A stretch of 64,000 bases of DNA from Magnolia sinica (lineage: Eukaryota; Streptophyta; Magnoliopsida; Magnoliales; Magnoliaceae). A program made the translations under genes and the position numbers. Positions 46,065 to 58,000 of this stretch are shown here, piece after piece (the first letter of the stretch is position 1; the number at the start of each line of letters is the position of its first letter). The stretch covers positions 68,540,501 to 68,604,500 of the forward strand of contig NC_080588.1 of NCBI RefSeq assembly GCF_029962835.1, in the 5' to 3' direction. The notes beneath the pieces are model-generated. The model was given only the letters and a program-made list of their open reading frames with translations, did not search any database and was not told the DNA's origin.

Positions 46065-49000
46065 CTGGAGAAAACAATAATACGCATGAAGCTGGATCCC
46101 AAAGTCAAATGAGAAGTTGAGAAATAGAATGCCACTTGAAAGAAATTTTATTATTATTTTTTTTTTTTCAAAAAAGAAAAAATGCGGAGAAACATACCCA
46201 TTTGGTGACGGTTGTCCTTTGCTGGCTTGTGTGCCTGGAGAGATTTGCATCGAGCTAGTCCGATCGCTAGGGCTTTCTACATCCTGATAAAGCAACATGG
46301 GTGTTGGTATTATAAGAGGTATTTTGAAGCTGGCAGTTTAGGGGTGTATTCAGATGTAGTGCTGAATCATGGCTAGATGGAGTTCAAAGCTGACAAGGCA
46401 GGTCTGTTGTTAGGGCAACAAGGAAAAAACGAAGCCCACAATTCCCCCCTTATTCTTCCCTGAATTACAAGTGAGATATATACAAGAAGGTCATAAACAT
46501 ATCTCACTTGACATTTTATGCTAAGCCTAGTGCCTTGCCCACCTTGGTAACCAGGACATTCCAACATAACCTAACATAGACTGGAAAAAGCAAAACATAC
46601 CATCAGTTTCATTCGTGAGATTGCCTGTATACAACTAGGGATTTCCAGATGGTGGGAGTTATTTACAAAAGGATGTTCAAGCAGCATGCTTGCCGATGGC
46701 CTGTCTGCTGGATTCCTTTGAAAGCAAAGCTGTAGGAAGTCCTTACCCTCGGCAGACAATGTTTCAGGTATGGGAGGGGTTTCATTCCTTAACACTTTAA
46801 ACATTGCTGCTGCCTGCACCAATAGAAGAGATAATAAGTATTTGAGTCCAGGACATGATGAACAGCATCCAACTACTTAGGAGAAATGAAATGGCTACTC
46901 GTAACAATATGATCTCAAATCGTACTTCCCCATTAGCAAGTGTTGGGACTTGGGAGATTTTTTATGATCATCAGGTGGGTCCCACCATGTACGTATCATG
47001 ACCCGAAGCAAAGATGGACCTCTCCTAGGGCAGTCACATGCAGAAAGAAATTGGCAGTTTAAAATAATTGACCAACAACCTACATTTTACACAACATGCA
47101 GCCCACCTGATGACAGGGACAGTTTGATTTTTCAAGCCGCATCACATAACCTTAGGGCCCACATGACAAACAGCCTCAATCTCTCACTGAGATAGGATAG
47201 CTTTGATTATCAAGATCCTACTCTCATGAGCAATATCAGAGGTCAACTACCTAATTGCTTACCCATTCAAGTTCAATCCAAGGAGGTTTTCCGGTAAACA
47301 TCTCAATGATAGTGCAGCCCAAACTCCAAATGTCAACAGCAAGATCATAATCAGAATCCTTCTGCATCACAGCTTGCATGACCTGCAAGTAAGAGCACAA
47401 TCATTGAGATGGAGAGCTACATCAGACTTTAAAATGAGGTGCAGATAAGTGAATACCTCCGGAGCCATCCAATATGGACTTCCCTTAAGCGAAAGTTCAG
47501 CAGCTTGTCCACTCAGCTAAATACCAACAGAAAATAATCAACTTGATGAAATTCATGTTTTAAAAAACAATGGTTTAAAAGAAATAGTTGTTCACCAAAA
47601 AGTTCATGTCTTTGCTCATAATATTTCACACCTAAAGAGTTTCCCATTGGAGTGTCCCAGCCTGTGGCCCCATTATCTCTCTTAAGTCCAACCTCTACTT
47701 ATATAATGTTCTGTTCTATTATTTGCTTAAGCATATGTGTAGCTAGACTTCTTTCATTCATCATCTTCACTATAGCACTGTCCCAGTTAGATTTCTTTCA
47801 GTATATATGCGCAGATGCATAGACGTGTGTTTACCCATGGAGCATGTGCAGGAAAGCACTGTATTGTTTCTCTTCTTTCTTTTACGTATAACTTTCAACA
47901 AGAAAATTCATTAATCGGAAGAGAACATAAAATAACAAAAAGATGGAAGCTACCTGTCCCAAAACACAATCTTTTCTTTTGTGAATTTTAGGCGACTATT
48001 GTATATGAGCATAACAAATCAATGCTTAATCCGGGGGGGGGGGAGGGGGGAGGAAGAAGATAGAACTTCATGAAGTGTATCGACTGTTGGGTGCTTTCTA
48101 TTCACAGAAATATCATACTCATTACTCACATGTTTTGCTGTCCCAAAGTCCGCAAGCTTAACAACACCAGCCGCATCGACAAGTAAATTTCCCCCTTTGA
48201 TATCCCTATAAGACACAATTGTCAAATTTGGAGTACTGAAACCGATTCTTTAAATAAAAACTATAGTGTGAAAATTACCAAGTTCTGATAAAGCAAAATA
48301 TACATCACAAGCTTTAGTGCAGCGTAGTTTGCCTTCTGATAAATTTATAATTTCTCTATCCAAGAACATAAAATTTTAGAAAGCATAACAATGCGATATT
48401 ACGAACCATTATTAAATGCATAGGCATTGGAACTGCAAAAAAGGGCATCCTATGGTGTAGTTGTATAAACCTATTAATCATAATAATACGCAAAACTTCT
48501 ATATGCAATGTTTCACTATGCATGGATGGCATACCAATATTTTTTTCATTTTGTACCAAGTAATTAATGTCACAAAAATATATATCTGAGAGGGAAGTGG
48601 TGACAAAGATTTATTTTGATTCAAGCACCAAATTATTAAGACAAAGTTCTCGGAGCTAAAAAAAGAAGAGATGCAACAAAAGATTTTCTACTAAAATAGC
48701 TTGAACTACTTATTGTCTAGTTAGATAGACAATCATATATGTAAGACTAAAAAATGAAAAGATATAAAAGCACCTGTGAATTGTCTTTGTGCTGTGCAAG
48801 TAAGCCAATCCAGAAAGAATATGACGTGTGAAATTGCGAACAACGGACTCTGTCATAGCACCACAATTATCACGGATATATTTACTAATTGAACCAGGAT
48901 GAACATACTCTAAATATATGTAGAAGTGGTCGTCAACCTGCATATATAAACAATGAAATTTGGATTAATTTCCTTAGCTAGGTGGACAAGCAAGCAGCAC

Positions 49001-52000
49001 CCAAGCGTACGCAATAAACAAGCAAATGAAGAAAGAGCTTACAATTTCACTTCCATAGTATTGCACAATATTTTGATGTTTTAATTGGCTAAGAACTTTT
49101 ATTTCCTGCAACAAAATGGAGCATTGATAAGTGCAAACCCAACTCAAACACATTGAAGCATATCTAACTAAAATGTACAAAGGAGCATAGTAGGACTGCA
49201 TACCCTAGAAGTAGATGTTTGAATCAAAATCAGTAATAAATGTTAAAAAAACAAGTGTGCTGAAGCACAATTCAAAGCAGGAGTGGCATCTGGTTATTAG
49301 GATGCTTCCATTCAATAACCCGGGAAAAAAAAGTTTATGTCACAGTATTTGTTGCCAAGTTTTCTTTTCGTCTTCTTTTTTTTTTTTTTTTTTCGCTTAT
49401 TCCTCCGCACCCCCTCCTCTTAAAGTTGAGGGCCCACCTAATGGAAGTGATGGAGTCACCTTAACTGTGCAATATGTTTAGTGCAATGCTTCATGTTTAG
49501 CAATGCCCTCTATCCTTTCTTTCCAGGATTCTTATTAGGTCAAACCATGCCTTGAAATAGTGCAGAAAGATTGAGAAGGATGTTGCCCGTAGAATTAGAG
49601 CTGGGTGGATGAAGTGGAGATGTGCATCCGGAGTTCTATGTGATTTGCCAGAGGCCAATCAAACTGAAGGGGAAATTTTATAAGATGCTATAAGACCAGC
49701 CATGCTTTATGAGATAGAATGATGGGCAGTTAAGGAATAACATGTTCATAGGATGACTGTAGCTGAAATGAGGATGTTGAGATGGATGAGTGGCAGGATG
49801 AGGAAGTATAGAATTAGAAGTAAATGAATTCGTGGAAACTTAGAAGTAGCACCGGCAGATAATAAGATGAGAGAAATAAGACTTAGATGATTTAGACGTG
49901 CAAAGGAGACCCAGAAGTGCACCAACTAGATGTGAGTTGGTTCAAGTTGAAGGCTCTAAACGGACAAGGGGAAGGCCCAAAAGGAGATGGGTGGAGATTG
50001 TAAGTAAAGACTTGATGACCTATTGTCCTATGGTTAAATTAAAGTCATGATCCTTGAAAGAGTGGAAGGGTGGAACAGGATTCGTGTAGCTGAACCCAGT
50101 TAGTTGGGATAAGGCTTAGATGACAATGCCCAAGCCTCAAAATGGAGAACTGCAGAAAACGGGTAGAAGTTGCATTTATACATGCAGAATTTTGCTTTAA
50201 GATTGGACCATATAGATTATAGAATGCAACCCAAGTCCCAAACACAATCAACTACCTTCTGATGACATTGGGGAGATCTAGTGACGAGAGTGCAACCCAA
50301 ACAGGTCCAAATATTCAGAGAGGAAATGAATGGTTTCATTACATCGTGATGAGAAATGGGTCCATGTCCTCATCATTAACTGTTGGATGCTTTCTGCATG
50401 TAGAGAACTACATCCAAGGTATTTCACAACGGCAACGGTGGCCATAATGGCCACCACCGTTACCTTTACGATACAGGGTGTAATGGCCATTATGGGGCCA
50501 TTATGGTCTCTCTTTCTTTCTTTCTTTTTTTTGGAAAAAACCCGTCTTAGACACATAATGGATCGTTATGGGGCCGTTACGACCTTTAAGAGTGGCGTAA
50601 TAAGCCATTATGGGCCTGTAATGGGCTTTACAGGTCATTTTTTCCGTAACAGCCATTACAGTCTTTACGACCTTGTAACGTGTAATAGTTGCCACCATTA
50701 CCTTTATGTAATGGCCTTTATGCCATTATGAATCCGTAACGGCTTTTATGGCACACCATGACTATATCAGTAAAGAGACTGCCATTCAGAACATTGAATT
50801 GTTCTGGACATCGGCGGTGGCAATTTGACTGCAGATTCCAGCAAAGGGGCTTTTTAGGCATGATGATTGTGGGGTCTCAATCAATTACTTCGACCTGAAC
50901 CTCAATCACTTTCCTTAATTCAAGACTTTTGCTTGGTTACTTAATGATAGGAGTAGTTGAGTAATTTTACTTTTCATTGGGGCTTTAGTTAGCAAATCCA
51001 TATAAAAGAGGGGATGTGTGGCTGTTGGACTCTTTTTTCTGCTCTTTGAAACCAAACTTTATGGAGGATATCTTTTCTTAGGTTTGAGATGTGGCCTTAA
51101 TGCAGGGGCATTTTCACACTGGGCTCGAGTGGGGTCGCCTGTTGGATGCAGGGGCACACTCGGGGTGGGTGACCCATGCGATTTGGGGCCCACGGGGGAG
51201 GTCTCGTGTTCGAGACTCCTTACCAGGGGTGATTAATGCGCATTTCACACCGGGCTCGAGTGGGGTAGCCCGTGGGATGCGGGGACACACTCGAGGTGGG
51301 TGGCCCATGTGATTTGGGGCCCACGAAGGGGGTTCTGCCGAGGTCCTAACCCATGAGATGTGGGGCCTGGGCTATGAGATAAAGGGATTAATTTGCCATA
51401 CTCTAACAGTTCGAGCTTTTAGAGCAAGTGGTTAATTGTCCTGCATCAAATTGGTATCAGAGCGGGAGGCCTCGGGTTCGAGACTCCTCACCGGGGGTGA
51501 TTAATGCAGGGGCATTTTCACACTGGGCTCGAGTGGGGTCGCCTGTTGGATGCAGGGGCACACTCGGGGTGGGTGACCCATGCGATTTGGGGCCCACGGG
51601 GGAGGTCTCGTGTTCGAGACTCCTTACCAGGGGTGATTAATGCGCATTTCACACCGGGCTCGAGTGGGGTAACCCGTGGGATGCAGGGACACTCGAGGTG
51701 GGCGGCCCATGTGATTTAGGGCCCACGAAGGGGGTTCGGCCGAGGTCCTAACCCATGAGATGTGGGGCCTGGGCTATGAGATAAAGGGATTAATTTGCCA
51801 TACTCTAACAGTTCGAGCTTGTAGAGCAAGTGGTTAATTGTCCTGCATCAGGCCTACCCTTTCTTTACTTGGTTCTTATTGAGATTAATGCTTCTAAAAT
51901 TGATTTATCAGATTTTATTATGCTTTTCTTTTAATACAAGATATTTGAGATCCTATCTTGATCTTTGTATGTTTATTTGTTCATTTGTTTTTTATGGATC

Positions 52001-55000
52001 TTGAACTGTGGTCAGTTTACCCATATTTATTGATTGGAATATAATTTGGCAAACAGATGGTCCATTTAAAGAGTGCACTGCCCGTAGTACAACACAGGCA
52101 GATTTACTTATGCAGACATGATGGGACATCACGCGCACTCACGCCGCCCCCCCTACGCACGTACGTACGTAGAAGGAGGACCCCACCATCGATCTGGCTC
52201 GATAACGACGTCCAGGGAGGGCCTCCTAGCTAGAAGTCAAGTTTTTGTTCAGAAAAGTAGCCCGATAGTCAAGAAAAGCCCACCATGGGATCTCATGATC
52301 GTGGCCCACTCATCGGATTGGTTATATTTTAGGGTTTGCTTATTGTTATTATTTAGAACATCATGAACGCTTTAGATTTCCTTATTTGGTTTTTATTTTA
52401 GTTTACTTCATCGCCAAGTAATAGGTGTCACACATGGTGCGAGTTTTTGGGTATAGGGTTCTCCCTATAAATAGGCACCCCTTGTAGTTCTTTTTATTCA
52501 TTGAAGTTAATAAAAAATTCCTGCTTTATTTTTCTGCTCTCTTCGTGAGTTGTGGAAGAATTCAAAAGTGGGTGCGAAGCCCTCCCTTTTCGAAGGGCTA
52601 ACTACCGTGGTGCGAAGCCACATCGATCCCAATTCACTCCCATCTTCCATCATTTTTTTTCCATCTTCCCCCACCATCCGTACTTCGAATTTGTCATTTT
52701 GTTGCATCAGATTTCTTCATCACAGCAGGTTTCCAGATTTCGGCCCGCAGGTGAGCTGAAACTTCGGCGGAGCACCACGCACAAACCATACATCGAATCG
52801 AGCTGAGATTTGGGAGTTTTGGAGTCCATCCCTGTCCGACCAGGGCCAAGGTGACCTTTTTCTGAATAGTGGGCCCCACACACGTGCGGCCGGGATCACA
52901 CGCATGTCCGTCTGGGCCATTGTTGTTGTCCACACGCGGAATCATCTTTTGGCTCAGGTTTTTATCCTCTTTTATCCTTTCATAGCCGTTTTTCATGAAT
53001 CCTAACTCTAGATTACATGATCCCTAATTGATTTGTCCATTTTTATCACATTAGGGTTCCTTGAATTGAAATTAGGGAATTCCTTAGATTAGGGACTGAG
53101 TTTTATGCATGAGTAGTTGATTTTATTTCTCTTCGACATCGTTTGGTTTATAATTTTTATTGGTCCAGTCCTAGCCTGTGTCGGCTTGGACCCGCATAAA
53201 TTTCCCTTTTTAATTGAATGTTTGGATTTTCATGTGGGACGTGGAATTTGTGTTATTGTTTCTGAATTGGTAGGATCTAAGCCTGAAATCTTGCATATCA
53301 TATTTAATTTTCCATGTCCTGCATTAAATTTGGTATCGGAGCCTAGGGTTCTTGTAGGGGAATTCATTACATGTTTAGGGTTTGGTTGTTTATGTCCATT
53401 ACGCATCAATTCTCATCATATATGGCTGTTAAGAGGTCCATAAACCCTGAAATAAGCTGCTGAAATTTTCTGTTATCCCCTTATTTGAATTATTTTAGAA
53501 ATTAACTTAGTTTTCTATTTCTAGGTTTAGAAACTTTCCTTTTTTGTTTTTTTTATAAACTAATTTTTTAGAAACTTTCTTAATCTGTTTTTAAAAACTA
53601 ATTTCCTTTCCTTTTTCTTTTTTAAAAACTAATTTACTTTCCTTTTTCTTTTTTAGAAACTAACTTACTTTCTATTTTTAGCAACTTTCCTTTTTTCTTT
53701 TTCTTTAGAAACTAGGTTGTTTTTTTTAGAAACTTTTCTAATTTTTTTTTTTTGGAAGCTTTCCTAATTTGTTTCTTTAGAAACTTTCCTTTTACGTTTT
53801 TTAGAAACTAGGTCGATTCTTTAAAATTAAAAAAAAAAAAAAAAAAACTCTTATATTTTGACAACTATATTGCTGAATTTTGGTTGGCACCCTACACTAA
53901 ACATGGAACAATTGCAAGAGTCACTAAACAAGTTGTCCCAAAAGTTAGAGTTTATGATTAAGCACTTGGAAATGGACTAATGCTTTGAGCAGCTTGATAA
54001 ACGCATCGCCCGATTAAAGACCATCGCAAGGACAAACCCCACCATTGGGGTAGATGTCCAATCTCAGGCAGGTGGCCTGAAGGATAGACTAATGAATGGA
54101 GTTGGCCAAAGAATCAATTATGGGCATGCACCCGTGTAGCCACCCCATGAGGGACATCAAGACCACTATTTTGAGGGGTACAACATGTTCAGCCTTGTGA
54201 CTGGAGAGAGTGCCCCAGATGTTAGTATAGACTTACCCACTGAGGTCATTCCGGTAGTGGATGAGTTTCGTGATGTTTGTCCTAATGATCTACTGGATGA
54301 GTCCCCTAGGAGGGATATAGAGCACACCAGAACATGGAACACCGTAATACCTACAACCGAGTTTACGTTGAATAATTTTGTCGATACGTCCACAGGTTAA
54401 GTCCTCATAAAGTCGTTACTGATTATAAACCTAGGAAACTTATGGAGCTTGTCCCTATGTCACTGTCCCATAGCCGTCAAAGTCTGCAGAGTCTTTTGTG
54501 CATCACATTCATTCATGGCATCAAGAAATCAGGCAGAAGATCATGACTAATAATGAACATTGCACATTTTCTACAGACCAGTATAAATGTTTCAAAGGAT
54601 TCAATATTGAGGACTCTGTGATGGTCTGCATCAGGCCCGAGCGGTATCCTTCGAGGGCCGTTCGTACGTTACAAACGTGTAACGCTAGACTCGTCAAAAT
54701 TATAAAACGAAACGGTCTCAATGTGTATGAGGTAGATCTTCCACCTTCCATGGGAATTAGTTTCACATCCGATGTGGAGGATTTAGTTACTTTTCAAGGG
54801 ACCACTGATACTTTATCCGGCCCTTCGCCCACCCATCCTGATTCCCCATATTTATCCCTTGAACCATGGCCCCTTCCCAACCCATTTTCTCAGCCTCTAC
54901 CTCCCATATCTACTTTTCCTAACCTTTCTTCTCAGCCTCTACCTCCCATACCTACTCTTCCCGACCCATTTTTTCAGTCTCTACGTCCCATACCTACCCG

Positions 55001-58000
55001 TTCCGACCCATTTTCTTAGCCTCTACCTCCCAAATCTACCCTTCCCAACCCATTTTTTCAGCCTCTACGTCCCATACCTACTCGTCCCGACCCATGTTCC
55101 CAACCTCTACCTCCCATACCTACCCGTCCCGACCCATCTTCCCAGCCTCTACCTCCCATACCTATTCTTCCCGACACATTTTTCCAGCCTATCTCCCATA
55201 CCTAACCTTCACACACCCAAAAAGGAAATAGAGAATATCCTGGACCATAAGATAGTTTCAACATCGGACGACGGGTTTCAGAAGTACGTGGTTAAATGGA
55301 AGTCACGCCCAGCTTCAGACAGCACGTGGCTCACTGAGGAGGAGCTTCAGAGACTTGATCCTGACATCCTGGAGCGGTTCAGGAGTTTTATTTCGCCAGT
55401 GGCAAAATCTTTGCAGCCGGGGAGAATTGATGGGGACATTACGCGCACGCGGGCACTCACGCCGCCCCCCCTACGCACGTATGTACATAGGAGGACCCCA
55501 CCATCGATCTGGCTCAATGACGACATCCAAGAAGGGCCTCCTAGGTAGAAGTCAAGTTTTGGTTCAAAAAAGTGGCCCGATAGTCAAGAAAAGCCCACCA
55601 TGGGATCTCATGATCGTGGCCCACTCGTCGAATTGGTTTTATATTTTAGGTTTTGCTTATTGTTATTATTTAAAACATCGTGAACACTTTAGATTTTCTT
55701 GTTTGGTTTTTATTTTAGTTTACTTCATCGCCAAGTAATAGGTGTCGCACATGGTGCGAGTTTCTGGGTATAGGGTTCTCCCTATAAATAGGCACTCCTT
55801 GTAGTTCTTTTCATTCATTGAAGTTAATAAAAAATTCCTGCTTTATTTTTCTGCTCTCTTCGTGAGTTGTGGAAGAATTCAAAAGTGGGTGCGAAGCCCT
55901 CCCTTTTCGAATGGCTAACTACCGTGGTGCGAAGCCACATCGATCCTAATTCACCCCCATCTTTCATCATCTTTTTTTCCATCTTCCCCCACCATCCGTA
56001 CTTCGAATTTGTCCTTTTGTTGCATCAGATTTCTTCATTACAGCAGGTTTCCAGATTTCGGCCCACAGGCGAGCTGAAACTTCGGCGGAGCACCACGCAC
56101 AAACCGTACATCAGATCGAGCTGAGATTTGGGGGTTTTGCAGTCCATCCCTGGCCGACTAGGGCCAAGGTGGCCTTTTTCTGAATAGTGTGGGCCTCACA
56201 CACGTGCGGCCGGGATCACACGCACGTCCGTCTAGGCCATTGTTGTTGTCCACACGCAGGATCATCTTTTGGCTTAAGTTTTTATCCTCTCTTATCCTCT
56301 CATAGCCGTTTTTCATGAATCCTAACCCTAGATTACATGATCCCTAATTGATTTGCCCCTTTTTATCACCTTAGGGTTCCTTGAATTGAAATTAGGGAAT
56401 CCCTTGGATTAGGGACTGATTTTTATGCATGAGTAGTTGATTTTATTTCCCTTTGACATTGTTTGGTTTATAATTTTTATTGGTCCAGTTGTAGCCTGTG
56501 TCGGCTTAGACCCGCATAGATTCCCCTTTTTAATTGAATGTTTGGATTTTCATGTGGGACGTGGAATTTGTGTGATTGTTTCTGAATTGGTAGGATCTAA
56601 GCCTGAAATCTTGCATATCATATTTAATTTTCCATGTCCTACATCAAGACAGCTAGACCCGAACAATGTGATTCATTTGTCAATCCCAGGCGCCCTTTAT
56701 TGTCGCATTACATCAAATATGAAATCAAATAAAGATAACCAAAAGCAGGATATCAATACAAAATGTTCCAGTGTAAAGTGAACCAATCCTTGAAAGTTTT
56801 AATAATGCTGGAGGATTCATCTGATCTGGAACAAGAATGATCGCATGATCTATTCTGACAAAACATTATGCTGAAAGGAACCAAAGGGAGGCAGATCCAA
56901 GATTGCTAGTGAGACTGATTTATGTTTGGAATTATACGAGAAGGACATTTAGAGATCAGCCTTCGACATGGAAGAACCATGAGAAGCAAGAGGGGAGACA
57001 CCAAAAGACAAATGCCTCACAAAGCTAAGATCCTGTCCCAGGAATTTATCCTCTTGTCAGCCCTCAGTTCAACTTTAGGTGCACTTGGGAAGATGACTTC
57101 ACATGTGAAAACAATCGTGACAGAAACCAGATTTCGCAAAACTATTTCTGGACAGAAATCTCAAATTTCATGTTTTCATTAAGAAAAGGCTGTTTAGCAT
57201 GTAAGGATTATTCTGTCATATCACGGTACTTTGGCCATATGTACTCCCATGAGAAATCAGCATGATAACATGACCTGAATGAATTTGAACAGCGGCCAAA
57301 AAAAAAAAAAACTTCAAAACCCAATAGGAAATACAGAATTATATGGTTTGGACTACGTATAAGAGATCTAGAGGATTACCTGCTCTAACTGCTTTATGCT
57401 TTCAGCACATTTAGCATCATCAGGAATTAGACTAACTTCTTTCATTGCACATGAGGCTCCAGTTTCCCTGTTGAAGGGAGGAATGTGTCACCGCTCAGTG
57501 CAGCAGAACATGCAACAAAGAAACAACAAAAAAGAAAATCACAAAGAATACATGCACACCTGTTGGTGGCAACATAAACCTTTCCAAACGTTCCACTTCC
57601 AATAAGCTTCCCTTTCTGCCACTGACTTGACATCGATGAGACCTCTGATCTCACTGCGGGTTGAGAAAAAAAACCTAACGATGTACGAGTCACAGCAGCC
57701 CTTGGAGGAAGGGGCAGTGGGTGCACGATAATAGTACGATTAACATCAGGCCATGAGGTAGAGCCATCTGACGATGTCTTTGAGTGCAATTGGGAAGCAG
57801 CTCCAGTTGGAGTACTAGATTTTGGGCCAGGACTTCTCGCTGCTGGGCTATGAAGTGGAGAATGTTCAGCACTCGCCACAAATTTATCTGGTGAAGTTTG
57901 AGCAGAGTAGCTAATATCCACAGCCGGGAGCTCTGGGGCACACCTAAACTGAAGCCCCTGTGGAACTATCTGGGCAGATGGAAAACAATCTCCAACACTT

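Larger units (their letters stand above)
52119..56646 (+). mobile_element. Ty3/gypsy chromovirus derivative, internally deleted
   Basis: 4528 bp with a perfect AGACA target duplication (52114-52118, 56647-56651). The 5' LTR is 52119-53326 and the 3' LTR 55428-56646; both begin TGATGGG and end CATTA/CATCA. The primer-binding site TGGTATCGGAGCC is at 53331-53343, one base off the initiator-tRNA match. The 2.1-kb interior keeps a gag-like start (53903, stop after 25 codons), a fragment resembling the entry to the reverse transcriptase ([12 protein letters not shown], about 54245), the integrase C-terminus (RPERYPS, then VDLPPSMG) and a chromodomain (KYVVKWK, then STWLTEEEL). The reverse transcriptase, RNase H and integrase cores are missing. 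Confidence 0.8.
49106..57379 (-). other. MAPKKK intron 3 (8274 bp), retroelement-filled
   Basis: It separates the catalytic-lysine exon from the next kinase exon. It contains, in window order, a LINE tail, a CCATTA/GTAACG-rich tract, a miniature LTR element and a complete chromovirus derivative. These account for more than 5.5 kb of its length. Confidence 0.8.

Noticed and set aside
48019..48129. Continuation of the kinase frame past exon 6 ([12 protein letters not shown] and on)
   Set aside because: A GTGAGT donor follows CAKH-encoding sequence exactly, and the next conserved residues are found in the exon at 47516-47457.
51098..51850. Cassandra-type TRIM carrying a 5S rRNA promoter
   Set aside because: I could not find 5S rRNA box A/C sequence in the LTRs; only a short B-box-like GTTCGAGAC is present.
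52550..56124. The repeated frames in the two LTRs (starting [13 protein letters not shown] or similar) as genes
   Set aside because: They are identical by virtue of LTR duplication and resemble no protein; non-coding LTR sequence.
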